From Glossina fuscipes (lineage: Eukaryota; Arthropoda; Insecta; Diptera; Glossinidae), in contig NW_023998464.1 of NCBI RefSeq assembly GCF_014805625.2, positions 2,445,622 through 2,509,621 of the forward strand: 64,000 bases of DNA, in the 5' to 3' direction. Made by a program: the position numbers and the translations under genes. Each line of letters opens with the position of its first letter. Position 1 is the stretch's first letter. Below the pieces are notes generated by a model, which made no database searches, was not told where the DNA came from, and saw only the letters and a program-made list of their open reading frames with translations. Positions 44,429 to 56,721 of the stretch are shown one piece after another.

Positions 44429-44945
44429 AATTTAGCCAGAGAATAAATTCTAAGACTAAAGTTTTAAAGCGCTAGCATCTAAGGCTTTCGGCTCTATTAA
44501 AAACTCTACCGCACTTGACATTTGAACCCACGACAATTGACTTGAAAGTCGAGACTCTTGCCTACTCAGCCAAAAACGTACTTTCTGTGGAAACAGTTGT
44601 AAAGGAAGGTTTTCAAGAAATAGGCGCATCCAGTCCAAATTTTTCATAACAACGGAGCTTCATATGTGGTGTGCTCGTAAAACTAACTCGATTCAATCCA
44701 CTTTCATTAGGGTTAATGCTTGGGCCAAAACACGCCAGCGTACGAAGTTTTGCAAAATGCATGTAGAAGACAACAATACATGGGCAGACATCTGAGGACT
44801 TACGGACAGACAGGCTTGAATCAGTTCAAGAATTGATTCTGAATCAATCAGCATAATAATGAAAAGTGCGTTTTCCTAAAGTTCTTTTGGGTGTTACATA
44901 CATCCTTATGAACATAGCACACCCTGCACTACAGGTTATGTAAAG
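44042..44945 (-). repeat. dispersed repeat family A, copy 8, interrupted by a SINE
   Basis: The right-end section (AAAAAGTAAAAACACTACAG, CACCACTTTGC) lies at 44042-44150. The rest (GGGCCAAAACACGCCAGCG, GATTCTGAATCAATCAGCAT, CTTTTGGGTGTTACATACAT, CACCCTGCACTACAGG) lies at 44690-44945. The SINE at 44.4-44.58 kb sits between them, so the SINE is the younger insertion. Confidence 0.75.
44394..44580 (-). repeat. tRNA-derived SINE, best copy
   Basis: Minus strand: A box TGGCTGAGTAGG (44562-44573), which fits the RNA polymerase III A-box pattern, and B box GGGTTCAAATGTC (about 44517-44529), a near match to GGTTCRANNCC. Then CAAGTGCGGTAGAG, GAGCCGAAAGCC, GCTAGCGCTTTAAAAC, TTAGTCTTAGAATTTATTCT, and a tail of eleven TAA units (44395-44428). 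It would be transcribed by Pol III and moved by a LINE. Confidence 0.85.
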
Positions 44946-44949
44946 TAAT

Positions 44950-46540
44950 AGAAAATGGAAAAAGTAACAACTTTGTAGCGACATGTGTTAGTAGGTTTTT
45001 TGAAGATACGAAATCTAGAGACAAAAACTGTTGTGTATGTCGGTTTGAAAATTAATAGTGAAGCATACAAACAGCCCTGTTTTTATTATCTTTGTTGTCT
45101 GGCTTGTACAATATTATATTATTTTTTTAAAAATATTTTTTAATCGGTTTACTTTGTCATTATAATTATTCAAATTTCATTGTGAGAATTTTTTTTGAAA
45201 TAGTAATTGGATTTACGTTGTCAGTAATTTGGCCGGATATGGTCCCTTTGTTCTCGGAATTTTTTCAATGTTAAGAAGGTGTACAAACGTGCCGCTTGCA
45301 TTGAACTGGCTTTGATTAGATTTAATTTTCTGATACTGTAGAAATTTTCTAAATCATTGATGCTCTTTAAAGAAAGACAAAGGACAAAGGAGCATTCAGG
45401 CTCGAAATATATGGAAAAAATTCTTGCTCCAAATGACAACGTTAGTTTCTGAGGAGAGCTTTACCGGACTGCGGGATAAGGTGCCGATGAAATAAGCAAA
45501 AATCAATTTCTATTCCACCAGTGCAAAACAGACTTCTCTATACAGTATAAATTAACGAACTCATTCAAGTTCTTTCTTCCTTGTTAACGCAAATTTTTTG
45601 CTTCACAAGAATCTACTATTCGATGAAAGCGTCATCGTGTTTCTGAATGAATCATTCTAATTCCATTTAATTTTGAAATAAGGCATTAATGAAAGAAACA
45701 AAAAGCCATTCCTAATAAATCGGGATAAAAAGAGATTTTTATTCTTGATACTGTACAAGATATTTAAATTATGTTATCTAAATCATTCAAGTTTCATTCT
45801 TTCACAGTTCACTACTTCTACTCGAATGTTTTGCTTCACTAGAATCTGCTACTGGATAAAAATTTTCCTTTATTTCCGAATGAGTCATGTTAAGTTTTAT
45901 TGAATTGTAGAATAAGATGATGATGTGATTAATTTACTGTTCAAATTAGAATTTAAGCGTTCGCCGGGGAGCCTTGTTTTGAATAGAATTAAATTTATTC
46001 ACATCGTAAAATAGTCGTCAGATAGCGGGGATTAATAGTTTGTTAAGATATTTTCTCATAGGTAATAAGTGTTGCGTAAAAGTTTTGTTACTATCTAACG
46101 TTTTGCTAGTATATACATTAACATATAAATAGAACAACATGTACAATTTATAACATAGTAACCTAAAATGTTTGGCGCCATGCTCAAATGCATCACTTGT
46201 TTAAAATTGTGTTTGGGGGTTGTGCATGTCATACTTAATGTTAACATGATTCGAAATTCTAAATTTTTTGCACCCACCTTTCAACACATATAAACAGACG
46301 GATAGACAGACAAGTAATAACAAAAAACGCCGGCTCCTAATATGATGTATGTATATTTCCCCGATCATAAATTATTTATGTAAAACGCGCTAATAGCAGT
46401 GAGTTTACGATTTCACACAAAGTCAAAATAAGTAAGACAATTATAACCAAATGCAACCGAATCTTTTATGCTCAACATCTTTATGTAAAGAAAGAAAAAA
46501 AGCTGAAGAAAAAAGACCCAAAAATAAAATTGCAACGCTT
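44950..46540. other. unassigned AT-rich DNA
   Basis: No gene recognised. A GGATAGACAGACAAG stretch near 46300 may be a tiny remnant of family A or C. Confidence 0.35.
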
Positions 46541-46559
46541 TACACCGGGTTAGCGTAGA

Positions 46560-46890
46560 TAGGTCGATTTTTGCGAGTTTTAAGTAGATATTGCAGATCG
46601 CTTCAAAGCTTGACACTTATCAAGAATCTATGCATTTTAAAAGGTGTGTAAAGGTCCGCTGTGTGTTGCCTGTCCTTCGACCAATTTAGCTCGTTATCAA
46701 TAACAATCTGCTGCAAGCGCCGCCATCATTTGAAGTCGATATCTTAGTTTTAGCGACATGGAAAACGTTTACCACATGTGGCCAGACGGACATGAGTAGG
46801 TCTATATACTGTTTATTACTGATCAATAATATTTATATATACTTTTGGTTGTAGTTACTACAAGCATTTCGACAAAATGAATGCTTTACC
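46560..46890 (-). repeat. dispersed repeat family C, partial copy
   Basis: On the minus strand: TATATAAATATTATTGATCA, GACCTACTCATGTCCGTCTG, and a segment resembling ACTAAGATATCGACTTC. This is the same order as in the 27.3 and 31.4 kb copies. Confidence 0.5.
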
Positions 46891-46899
46891 TTTCGCTTA

Positions 46900-48600
46900 T
46901 AGGTATAGAAATGTAGTAAACATTACTTAGAATGAGTAAGAACGTGGATATAATCCACACCATAAGAATGTTAATAGCTTTTCTTCATCACTGCATTATG
47001 AACGGGTGAGTAACCACATTCAAAAAAATAAGAAGCGAATTTTTTCTTTGTTTTAATTTTTGGTCGACTTTCTATCTCTTTAATGGTCTGTCTATTTTAT
47101 GAGTGAAAATTATTAAGAATGAACATTATTAACGAATAGGATAGGATTTCGAGCAATTGTTTGAGGATTTATTTTACAAAAAAACATAGCTAAACATGTG
47201 ACCTTTTTGTTTGCGGTGGAATCTGCCACCTATCGAGGCCGGGTTTTGTTTTTCTCATAGGACTTGTTTCGCTATTTTTTTGTACATCCCCGCTACGTTA
47301 ACAACGGAATCAAGGAAAAATTAAGAGGGCCGTCGAAATGTGGGGGAAATGTGCAGAGAGCCGTAGAAAGAAACCCGAAAATCGATTGCAACTTATCACT
47401 ATTACACAAAAATATTTCGCATAATACTTGCCAATCATCCCCCTCCCCCCACAGCTTTGATTAGTCCACGCAGCAACTACCACCATGAGTATTTCTTTCT
47501 ATATTGCTTACTAGTTTTCGCTTCCGTGTAAAGTACACGTAAATTGTTCCTTCATCTTCTTGCATTTATGCATGTAAGAGACCCGGTATAGGAATAAGTG
47601 TTAAGTTATTTGTACATTAGTTTACAATAACTTACTTTATTGCGTTTATTATTATTATTATTATAATTATACTTTATTTAGACTAAAGAAATATATTCTG
47701 GGACTAATCTTATCTTAGTAAGGAACTTTATGCGAAGCTATTATTGCTTTATATTTATTATAGAATATTAATTCATATATTTCCTTCATTCCCTTCTCTT
47801 TAAGTTTGCTCAAGTAATTTGTGCAGCTCTCCCTACCGCAACGTATGTAGCTGGAAACAATTTTTCAAATTTTGGACGTGTACAAGGAATCCTTGACTGC
47901 ATGAATATACATTTGCATGAAATTGAAAAACTTTTTTCAGAATAAATAATAGGAAAACCGCAGCCTAAATCTATATATAGCCCATACTATACATCTTAAA
48001 ATGACAAGCACTCTGCGCTATTCCATTCGATTTTCTATTTAAAACAAATCTCATGGAAATGCTATTCGCTTCTTTTCATCTTTTAACTTTCCTTTCCCAC
48101 ATTTCCCTCAAAAACACTGCCTGGCTGGCGATCAACTATTAGTTTGGTTGTGTTTACGATTGCCAGACATTACTTTCACGTACGCTTGATTTGCTGCCAA
48201 ATAGCAGTGAAGTATAAGCCTATATGTATAGCCAACGCATAGACGAGAATTTCCTTTTTGCAGTTTCACAGTATTGCGTCTGTACAGTAGGTATGGAGAC
48301 ATTTCTAATCAACGCTGTTTATAGATATATTTTGAGTTTGTTTTTAGAGAAAAGTTCTGTTTGATGTTTTCTACGCAACATGTTTTTATTTCTGGAGTTT
48401 TGGACTCATTTTGTATGAGGCTAACTAAAACGAAATTAAGTATATACTTAAGTTTTATTTTTAAATTAAACAAAGCCAAAAATCTCCAAGAAGCTTGTCA
48501 GCAGAATTATTGCATAAACAAGCTTAAGATTTTTATTAATAGGTTGTGGAAACTGACTCATTTGGATATTTTGGATTTGTTTTGTTTCTATTCGCTTCTG
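46900..48600. other. unassigned AT-rich DNA
   Basis: Nothing recognised apart from the possible SINE tail at 47.65 kb. The ORF at 47264-47464 shows no similarity and no splice context. Confidence 0.35.
47647..47760 (-). repeat. possible SINE 3' end
   Basis: A (TTA)n run followed on the plus strand by ATTTAGACTAAAGAAATATATTCTGGGAC resembles, inverted, the TTAGTC...ATTTATTCT plus (TAA)n end of the SINE. It is diverged and without the tRNA-like head; shown in shortened form, the shared part is about 60 bases. Confidence 0.3.
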
Positions 48601-48711
48601 CTTTTTGCTTTATATACACTACACTACTTGTGGAATAAGGTTACACTAACTTTGGGCAGAAGTACGCAACACTTGAGATTGATCCAATTTTTGCGATACC
48701 GATCGATTTAG
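48361..48711 (+). other. 116-codon ORF, probably not a gene
   Basis: The frame is rich in Leu, Phe, Lys and Tyr, as AT-rich random frames are, and its 3' half (from about 48610) runs into family A copy 9. No signal, domain or splice site supports it as a gene. Confidence 0.3.
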
Positions 48712-48925
48712 AATCACTTTCCAAATCGATCTACACTTGCTTGTCCATTTTGTTTTCTTGCATTCAACCCATAAGTCGTAACTTTCGAGATATTTCGACG
48801 AAATTTAGTACACCGAGGTGTTTTGACCACTTCCCACATAACGCTTTATTTTGAAAAATTCTTACACAAAATAATTGAAGGGCGGTGTAAGCCGTTTAGC
48901 GAAGGGCCATGGCCTGCCTAAAAAT
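48610..48925 (+). repeat. dispersed repeat family A, copy 9
   Basis: TATATACACTACACTACTTG at the left, ATACCGATCGATTTAGAATC, GATCTACACTTGCTTGTCC, GATATTTCGACGAAATTTAG and GACCACTTCCCACATAACGC inside, and GAAGGGCCATGGCCTGCC at the right. Confidence 0.85.
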
Positions 48926-49117
48926 GAATATCAAGTCTACATTTTTCGAAAATTCTCCATTTCTTACGAAACATTACAAACATTAAATGAAAAATGTTTC
49001 AATATAATTGCGACTACTCTATGTACCCAAACTTTGTTACATTTACTTCGACATTTTGCTCATTTATATGACAAACGCAATGGTAATCAATGGTTAAACT
49101 TTTAGTCTTGCTCGTCA

Positions 49118-49372
49118 AAATGGACAGTTATAGGGAAAGTGGACGGCAAAGGGGTTTGATTCGAGCCATTTTCCTTGGAAAAAAACACGTCGGTGTACCA
49201 AATTTCATATAATATATATATAATATATAAGAAAAATTATGATCAATCTATGGATTGAACACAAGAAATCAATGCGGACAAACGGACAGAGTTACTCCTT
49301 CTGGTATAACAAAAGATGGACCTATCTCAAGTCCCTCTGGATGATTACACTACAAGTGACGTAGGGTATACA
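49118..49372 (-). repeat. dispersed repeat family A, copy 10
   Basis: TCGAGCCATTTTCCTTGG, AAACACGTCGGTGTACCAAA, GGATTGAACACAAGAAATCA, CTATCTCAAGTCCCTCTGG and, at the end, ACAAGTGACGTAGGGTATAC. It lies about 200 bp from copy 9 in opposite orientation. Confidence 0.85.
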
Positions 49373-49691
49373 GTAGTGACCGCAGAAAAAACTCAAAACT
49401 TTGAGTCCCTTTCAAACTGTAGCTTAAAACTATTGAATTTCCTTCGAACTATACCCTACTTTTGACAACCGATTAAATCACGGTCTTCGTTTTTAATGTA
49501 CATACACGTATATTTAAATAAAAATAATGTAACGTTTTCGCCTTGTGAGTCAAAACAATACAAATAATAGCATAATTAATTAATTAGTCAGAGAAGCTGA
49601 AAAGAAGCAATTTAAACATTTTTACTATTTAATATTTTTTCAATAACGCGTTTTCATTGTAGAAAGAAAAACGTGTCAAGAATTTTTAATG

Positions 49692-50395
49692 TTTTTATAT
49701 CCTACACCGCTTGTGGTACAGGGTATATTAAATTTGCGTGGACGTATGTGGCGCTTACATAGGGTGGGACCCAAAAAATAGACCGAGAAATTTGGTATTG
49801 GTCAAATAAAGCATTAAAAATTAGACCTTCTTGTCATATGAACTTCAGTTTTGTTGTTTGAGAAGGGTTTCGTAAACTTACTCAGGTCGGTCTACAATTT
49901 TCGTATCAATTAAGAATGCCGAAACACTACTATTCAGCCACTGTTGTCGAAAAATTTTAAATTTTGCAACTTTTTTGAGTGATTGAGTGACAAATCGGCG
50001 TCAGGGATCTAAAAAGTGGACTTTTGCAATCCATTGTCAAAAGCGTTCGTCCTTGGGTCAAAGTTCGTCTGTGTAGCAAATTTTATCAAAATATCTCAAA
50101 AATTTGCCGCTTGCAGCTTGAACATATATTTGTATGGACAGACATCAGATGGACTGGCAGTCTTAGATAGATTTAGAAAATGATTCTAATTCGACCAGTG
50201 TCTACCTTAAGCCCTTCTGGGTGTTACATACGTCCGTCCTAAATTAATATATCCTGTACCATACCTGTGGTGTAGACTATAAAAAGGCTGCAAGTTTTGT
50301 GTTCTATGGCAAAATTAAGAATTGTGTTAAACAATGTGATGTAGGGTATTTAATAGCCGACCTCGCGCAATTATAATGTTTTCGCTTATTTGTTA
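49692..50395 (+). repeat. dispersed repeat family A, copy 11, with a nested inverted copy
   Basis: The left end TATCCTACACCGCTTGTGGT is at 49699, with ACAGGGTATATTAAATTTGC after it. The matching right end (GATGTAGGGTATTTAATAGC) is at about 50339. In between, 50000-50290 reads as an inverted copy (CGTTCGTCCTTGGGTCAAAG, ATTTTATCAAAATATCTCAA, CCCTTCTGGGTGTTACATAC, GTACCATACCTGTGGTGTAG). So either one copy inserted into another or a local inversion occurred. Confidence 0.8.
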
Positions 50396-51104
50396 TCTAA
50401 TTTATTAATTGCATAATCTGTTGGGTTTTTTACACCATTTTTTTATAATAGCTTTACAAACTATTTATTTTTAGCAACAATACCGAACAGATTTCAATGA
50501 TGAGATTAAGCCGTAATTTAGTGTAGTCTTCGCTCAAACGAATGAAATTTTTATACCGACATCCAACAGCAGTAGCAACTACATAGACATTTTCTTATTC
50601 TATTAGGCATTTTCTTATTTTCTTATTCTATTAATGTATTAACAGAACTAGGGGTTGATTTAATGATGTCTGTTCCTCTCTTCAAGCCATATCGAAAGTA
50701 TTACACAGAGTTAAAAAACACATTCTTCACTCAGTTGAACAGATTAGGTTTGTAAATGAGTGCGATCTAAAAAAAAACTACTCGACGATGAACGATATTT
50801 AGAAACTATACGAAAATTTGCGTTCGACTTGTTTGTGGGTAAAAATGGTGTCTGTGCAGTGTCAACTGCAAGCATTTCACGTTTAACGTCTTGCGGAATA
50901 TTGCAAACAGTTAAGTAGCATGTACAGGCGTCGCTCGTATAGCGTGGTAATTGCCAAGCACTGTTTCGGCACAACATGATGCAAACTTTACGAACATTAT
51001 GACACCATTTTGTTATATCACGATTTTAAAAAGTCATAAATGTGTTCCGATGGATTAATTTTCAATCGCTTTTTGCTTTTATGTTTATTTTATGTACCGA
51101 ACAA

Positions 51105-51232
51105 TTTTTTCGTTCATTGTTTTGACCATTTCCCATTTAACGCCTTATTTTGAAATGTCGGTACATGGATAACTGCAGAGACGATATTTAATGGTGGGCC
51201 GTGCCCCATTGTAATGTTTTTACTTGTTCTCT
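51105..51232 (+). repeat. dispersed repeat family A, copy 12 (right part only)
   Basis: GACCATTTCCCATTTAACGC, TTATTTTGAAATGTCGGTAC, GATATTTAATGGTGGGCCGT and GCCCCATTGTAATG. The left two thirds are absent. Confidence 0.75.
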
Positions 51233-51234
51233 GA

Positions 51235-53230
51235 ATATATTATTAATTTTTGCTCTTCATTATAATGTTGACTTCATATTATTTTTTTAATAAAAACTTA
51301 AAGTTACGTCATTTTTCCATTAGCATACATATGTTTGGAATGAAATTTAAGCTATGATAAAATTTTGCACTTTAAGATTCTGTCTTGATTTGCATTATTT
51401 CAAAGCCTCGTATGGCATCGATATAACATAAGACAGATTTCGATGGCAACACGGTACGTATTGCCGTTGATTCATTTATATAACACCCAAGTTTTAATTA
51501 TACTACTTTCCATTAAAAGTTAATTTAAATAAAATTGTTTCGATGCTGCGCAGTACAAACCAACCGGATTACACGAGGAACGCCTGTAAAATTGTTTTTT
51601 TTTTTTTTTTGCTTAAACGAAGGTTTCTTCTTCAAAAACGAAGTCAAGGAGGCAAAAACTTCAATGACATCCCGCCTAAGAGAAAAACCCTTTTTGTAAT
51701 TATCTATTAATGTTTGATATAAGTTTTTTGGATAGCCGTAAAGACAATCTTGCAAATAGTTTAGGCTCAGCTTATTGCATGTCAAGCGTACGTATGTTAA
51801 TTAGGTGGCATTGTTTACGCAAATACAAAGTATGGGCAAAGTTAAGACTTTTAACATTAGCTTAGCATAAAATAAATGAGGGGACATTTTGTGTTGTTGA
51901 AAAAGGCGTGGTGAGAACTTCAAGTCAACAATTTTCCAAGTGAGAAACGTTTTGTAAGGAAATTTTGAAATCACTCTGAAAATAAATTGACTAAAGTCTA
52001 AGGGGGATATGTTTTACCATGATTTTCAACACTTGGCATGCTTGTGTCTTCAGATCTCTAGTAAAGCTCTCTCTCAATAACTTTCATTATTTGGGCTTAA
52101 GTCACTTTAAGTACATTATAAAAACCTTTAACATCCATTAAATAAAGGCCCATGACTTTCTAAAGAAATTATTCATGATGTGTATGTAGTAGAATGCTTT
52201 ATAGAATTACAGTTTATAGCACACATTTAACATAATTTGTTGGAATCTTTGCACGTTAACTAAACTAGAGATAGGGTTGAATGCTAAATGAAACAAAACA
52301 AAGAGATGTTTAATTGAATGTAGGTGAAGGGTATTAAAATATTCGTTTCAAGTCCTCAACATACTTTCTGTTTTGCTCTCTCCATGAATGCATTAACATA
52401 ATTTCTGAACTACATTTTTTCTTGTTGGTGCAGCTATTGCGGCATACATTTCTCTGATCAAAAGACTGCTTTGTTTTCACTGCATTTGTGTGCACGTGAA
52501 AAATAAGAACAAATCTAAGTTAAGAGAGAACACTAAACTGAATTTCGCTTATATAACAGTCGCAGTAGGTACACATAAAACAAAAAGTGTCTTTTAAGGC
52601 ACAGAAGAAGCAGAAGAAGACGACAAAAAACAATTTAGGTTAATTGTGTTGTTAAGCGAGTACTAACTGCAAATACTTGATAGGTGGGACTTAGAGACGA
52701 GAATAGGGTATACGTATAGACACATTCCAAACAAACACAGAGGCACAAAATTTTATATATTTACATTTAATGGCCTATGTGTATACGTGTGATTATACTT
52801 TATATAGTTAATTCGAAGAAGGAAAAGCAAAAAGTGTAGAAATTAAAATCGCTTTGATTTGAATGTTTACTTCTGTATGCAGGACGGATCAAACTTAATG
52901 TGATTGTCTTGTTGATTTAAGCGCTGAACAGAATAATAATATTTGTATCATATGCATTGCTGCAATATTGCTGCGTTATACAATTAACTAGGTGAGCATC
53001 TAGCATTATCGCAGCAAAATCATATGGTTTGAATAACTGGGCAGATGGTGTACTTTTTGTTTGTATTTACACTAATAAAGCGCAAGATCGATGATTGGTG
53101 GCCAAAAAACAATTTTAATTACTTTTGGTAAATTTTATAATAATTAATTGCAATTGACATTGATTTTGAATTTCGATTACGATGTAAGTGCATTCAGTCT
53201 GTTCAGTGCTTTAACATTTTTCTACGTTTT
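51235..53230. other. unassigned AT-rich DNA
   Basis: No recognised gene or repeat. The minus ORF at 51525-51785 has no similarity. Confidence 0.35.
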
Positions 53231-53234
53231 CGAG

Positions 53235-53925
53235 TGTAAAAAAAGTAAAAATACCACACTCGGGGAAATACGCCAAACTACCAGAAATTATGCCAAGTTT
53301 CCGCGGAAAGATATACTTTCCATGGATGTGCTCGTATGGAAGAGCGTTGTAAAAACATGAACTGACGTTCTCCAAATTTAACAAGATTTGTTTGCTTGTC
53401 GAGAATCTTAATAATCTTCACATGTTTTTATCATTAAGCACTCACAGTAAGATTTCCTTGTCATATGGTGAGCTACTTCCGATGAGAGTCCTTATAAGGG
53501 GTAGATTCAAAAAGTAGGCCGACTTGATCTAAATTTAGTACAATTACGCTAAAAACTAATTTTGATCATAAAAGATTAAAAACAAGACAATTTCTCCATA
53601 TAAAGGCTTCTTTTTCGTGAAAACACTCGAATGGGATGGCATGGAAAAAATAGACCTACGTGATCCAAACCCGGCAAGGTTAATGTATGCGTGAAATTAT
53701 TAGCATTGACCAACTTTATAAAATTGCCACATCTAATCCAAATTTTTCACATCTGTAGTAGTATTACTCATGGGAATATATGGGGAGTGATGAAAAACGG
53801 GCACGATCCAAACAGTAGGGTTCGTAGTAGGACCAAAACACGCTAGTTGCCATCAAAGTATCTCTAAAAACTGCGGCCTGTAGATTAAACAAACAAATAG
53901 ACAGAGGGACAGACCAATTCAAAAC
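53235..53925 (-). repeat. dispersed repeat family A, copy 13, long diverged form
   Basis: It starts with AAAAAAAGTAAAAATACCAC and ends with GGACCAAAACACGCTAGTTG, ATCAAAGTATCTCTAAAAAC and ATAGACAGAGGGACAGACC. The middle (about 53490-53700) holds two repeats of an AAAAAGTAGGCCGACTTG / AAAAAATAGACCTACGTG type segment, also found at 49.78 kb, which suggests a longer variant of the family. Confidence 0.65.
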
Positions 53926-53929
53926 CATG

Positions 53930-54970
53930 TAGAGTATGATGCAAATAATAATAGAGAAGACAGTTTGGGGTGTTTATTAATGGCCTTGCTCGATTGTAGC
54001 ATTTTTCCCTGTTATTTATAAATAATCGATCACTGGGTAAAGAATATACAGTTAGCACGAAATTGGGTTGCACCTCCTTTGATCAATGCTACTGCAAAAT
54101 GTGTGGCATTGCATTAAGAATAGAGTTCTTGAACATAGAGAGATCGAATTTAGAACTTATGTCATGCGCCGCTGACATTTGATATATTATGCAAAGTCTG
54201 CCTACATTTCACAGAATCTGCCAAAGTGAAGATAAGACTCTTCGCTAATTTCTATCCAACTTATCTTGACAGCCGAATTACGATCCTAACGCAGTAAGCA
54301 AAAACTGAAAGGCTTGCTTTTTACTGTACTTTCTATAGCATTTTAAGCTTTTATTTTCATTTCGCTTTTCTGATCTGTTACCTCGGCAGAAGAAAACTTT
54401 TTCTACAAAAGAAATTTTTGCATCGATGTGCGTGTTTTGTAATTAAATTTCAATTTTAAATGTCTTTCGCGAAAAAGCGATATTTTTGTGTTTTTATTGT
54501 GTGTTTTCTCGATATTTACGTTAACACGCGTTTTGATTATGTGGCACGTAGCGCATTGTGTACAAAGAGAAAAATAATTTTTACGATTTTTTCTTGTGAT
54601 TTTAGCGTCAAAATGTTTATAAATAACCTTGAATTTTTTTTCTTTTGTGTTCATCTCTTTTTATTTGTTCGTTTTTTTTAATGATTTTTCCCAAATGCAG
54701 AATATTTTATGGACATTTGCATATGCGGTTGAATTTTTCATGGTTCCGATGGCGTTTGCTCTAATGAAGCGTCAAATGATGTGTTTATTGACCTTTTCCA
54801 TTTTAGCTCAATCGAACTAGAAAATTTGTATTTATAAGAATAATTTTTAATTTTGATTTCGTTGCCGTAAATTTTTGAAAATACTGCAACCGATTATTTA
54901 GAATACTACGGAAAAAAATATTCTGTTTTATGAAATTCGCCATCGGAGCCAAGCTTTACTAAAGTTTTAC
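53930..54970. other. unassigned AT-rich DNA
   Basis: Overlapping open frames on both strands (54403-54820) are all rich in Phe/Lys/Asn and lack similarity; I treat them as chance. Confidence 0.35.
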
Positions 54971-54974
54971 ATAT

Positions 54975-55272
54975 GGGTAATACAAGCATTAAGGATTGGA
55001 GACAGGGACATCTTTCGTTATATCGATCGATTCGGAATCTCTTTCTGATTTGATTTAAGCGTATCTGTCCATCTGTCCGGATAGTTTTCTTATTTTGTGA
55101 TATTTTGGCGAAATTTGGTATACTCGTGTTTTAGCCCAAAGACGGATGATATTGTTATTGTTCTTCGACTACTGCCCATATACCGCCTTATTTTGAAAAC
55201 TCGTTTTATAAATAACTGCGATATATATAAAGGTGGCGCGCGGCCCGCTCTACTATTTTTACTTATTTGATG
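54975..55272 (+). repeat. dispersed repeat family A, copy 14
   Basis: TATCGATCGATTCGGAATCT, GTATCTGTCCATCTGTCCGG, GGCGAAATTTGGTATACTCG, GCCTTATTTTGAAAACTCGT and, at the right, GGTGGCGCGCGGCCCGCTC. The left hairpin is missing. Confidence 0.82.
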
Positions 55273-55279
55273 GATGTAT

Positions 55280-56715
55280 TAAGTAAAAGAAAAACTTGGC
55301 GATCTTCTTTCCGGTACACGGGCTTGGAACCTAGTAACCTTGGGAGCACTAACCTGTATGGGGGATCTCGGCGATGATGAAGTCTAAACTTGGCTGTGAT
55401 ATTATGTTTTTCTAATAGCCTTATGATATATCAAAAATCGAAAATACTCTCACCAGTTTCCTCCAAAACTTTTCATATGATAATATACTTTCACTTCGAG
55501 GTTTATCAGTGTAAAATGAAAGACAATACATCGATTGCAAGTATCAATATTGTAGAAGACTTCGACACTTAAGATCACTAAAACATAGCTGCTTCTCAGA
55601 TTCTAATGGTATTTCCGACAAATATTCCTAAATCGTGTGCTGACGAACTCTGCGGCGCTATAACAAGAATACTTAAATTGTGTTTATGCGTTTGAGTAAT
55701 TTCCTTAAGGCACAATTATAGGGGCTTCGCCAAATTGCTTTTTTTATCCAGATTGTTCGACCCTATTGCTATCCCGCATATTTCTTTCACCATTAAATCG
55801 TTTATCGCTCAACATTAAGATGTACTTCAGGAAAGTTGATAAACTATTACAAACCTTCTAGTATTCAGAATTTTTTTAAGGCCTTTAAACGCCTAGACCA
55901 TTTAAATTGCGGTCGTCACGCTTCCCATTCATTTCCCTGCAAGTTTACTCTCCTTTTTTCTATTTACAAATTTTTTAGAGGTGGAGAAATAATATGTGAA
56001 CAAGTTTTTGGTTTCTACTGCCTCAAGGTAACTAGTTTTTACCAGATGGGTAAATAACAGATCGTTATAACAAAATTTACATATTTCACACACTTCACTG
56101 TAGCTCAGTTTAAGACTGTTTTTAATTTCGAAGCGAATGTCTGATAATTCGCTTTGTTAATGTGATATTATTTAATGTGCCGTAAACATTGCTTTTATCA
56201 AATAAAAACAATTAAAAAAAAAGGAAACCAAGATATGTTCATATTTCTCTTTTGAATCCATATCGGTCCCCCTGTTTTTGTGATATCTTAAGAGTTCTCA
56301 AGAGTTGATAAATTGTATACTTTGGCCTTTTATGAGTTATTTTTTTCGTTGCTCTTCAGACTGTGTCAGAAATACATATCGTTTAGTTCTCATTTAAGGC
56401 AGAAATGAAAGGGTCGCTGCAACAATTTCATGATAAAAATTTTTTCATCACATTTCCTTTAACGTTCCTCTAAATAAATATTAAACGCTAAACGCTAATT
56501 GTTATATTAAATAGAAAAAAGAACAAAATATTTTTTACTATGAAACACGCGATAAGAAGGTTTTGAAATTAGTTTTTTCCTACATAGTGGCGATAACTTC
56601 TCTAAAGACAAATTATAAATTATGATTCATGTCATCTCGAGAAGATGTTAAAAATATTAAGAGAAAGGAAAAGATTTGCAAGTTGGTTGCTTACCAAACT
56701 CCAGGCAACAACCAG
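55280..56715. other. unassigned AT-rich DNA
   Basis: No gene recognised. ORFs at 55390-55572 and 55836-56057 show no similarity. Confidence 0.35.
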
Positions 56716-56721
56716 CCGAAT

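Noticed and set aside
48361..48711. 116-codon ORF as a gene
   Set aside because: Its 3' half is a family A repeat and its composition is that of random AT-rich DNA.
54403..54820. Cluster of open frames on both strands
   Set aside because: Overlapping frames with Phe/Lys/Asn-rich text, no similarity and no splice or promoter context.
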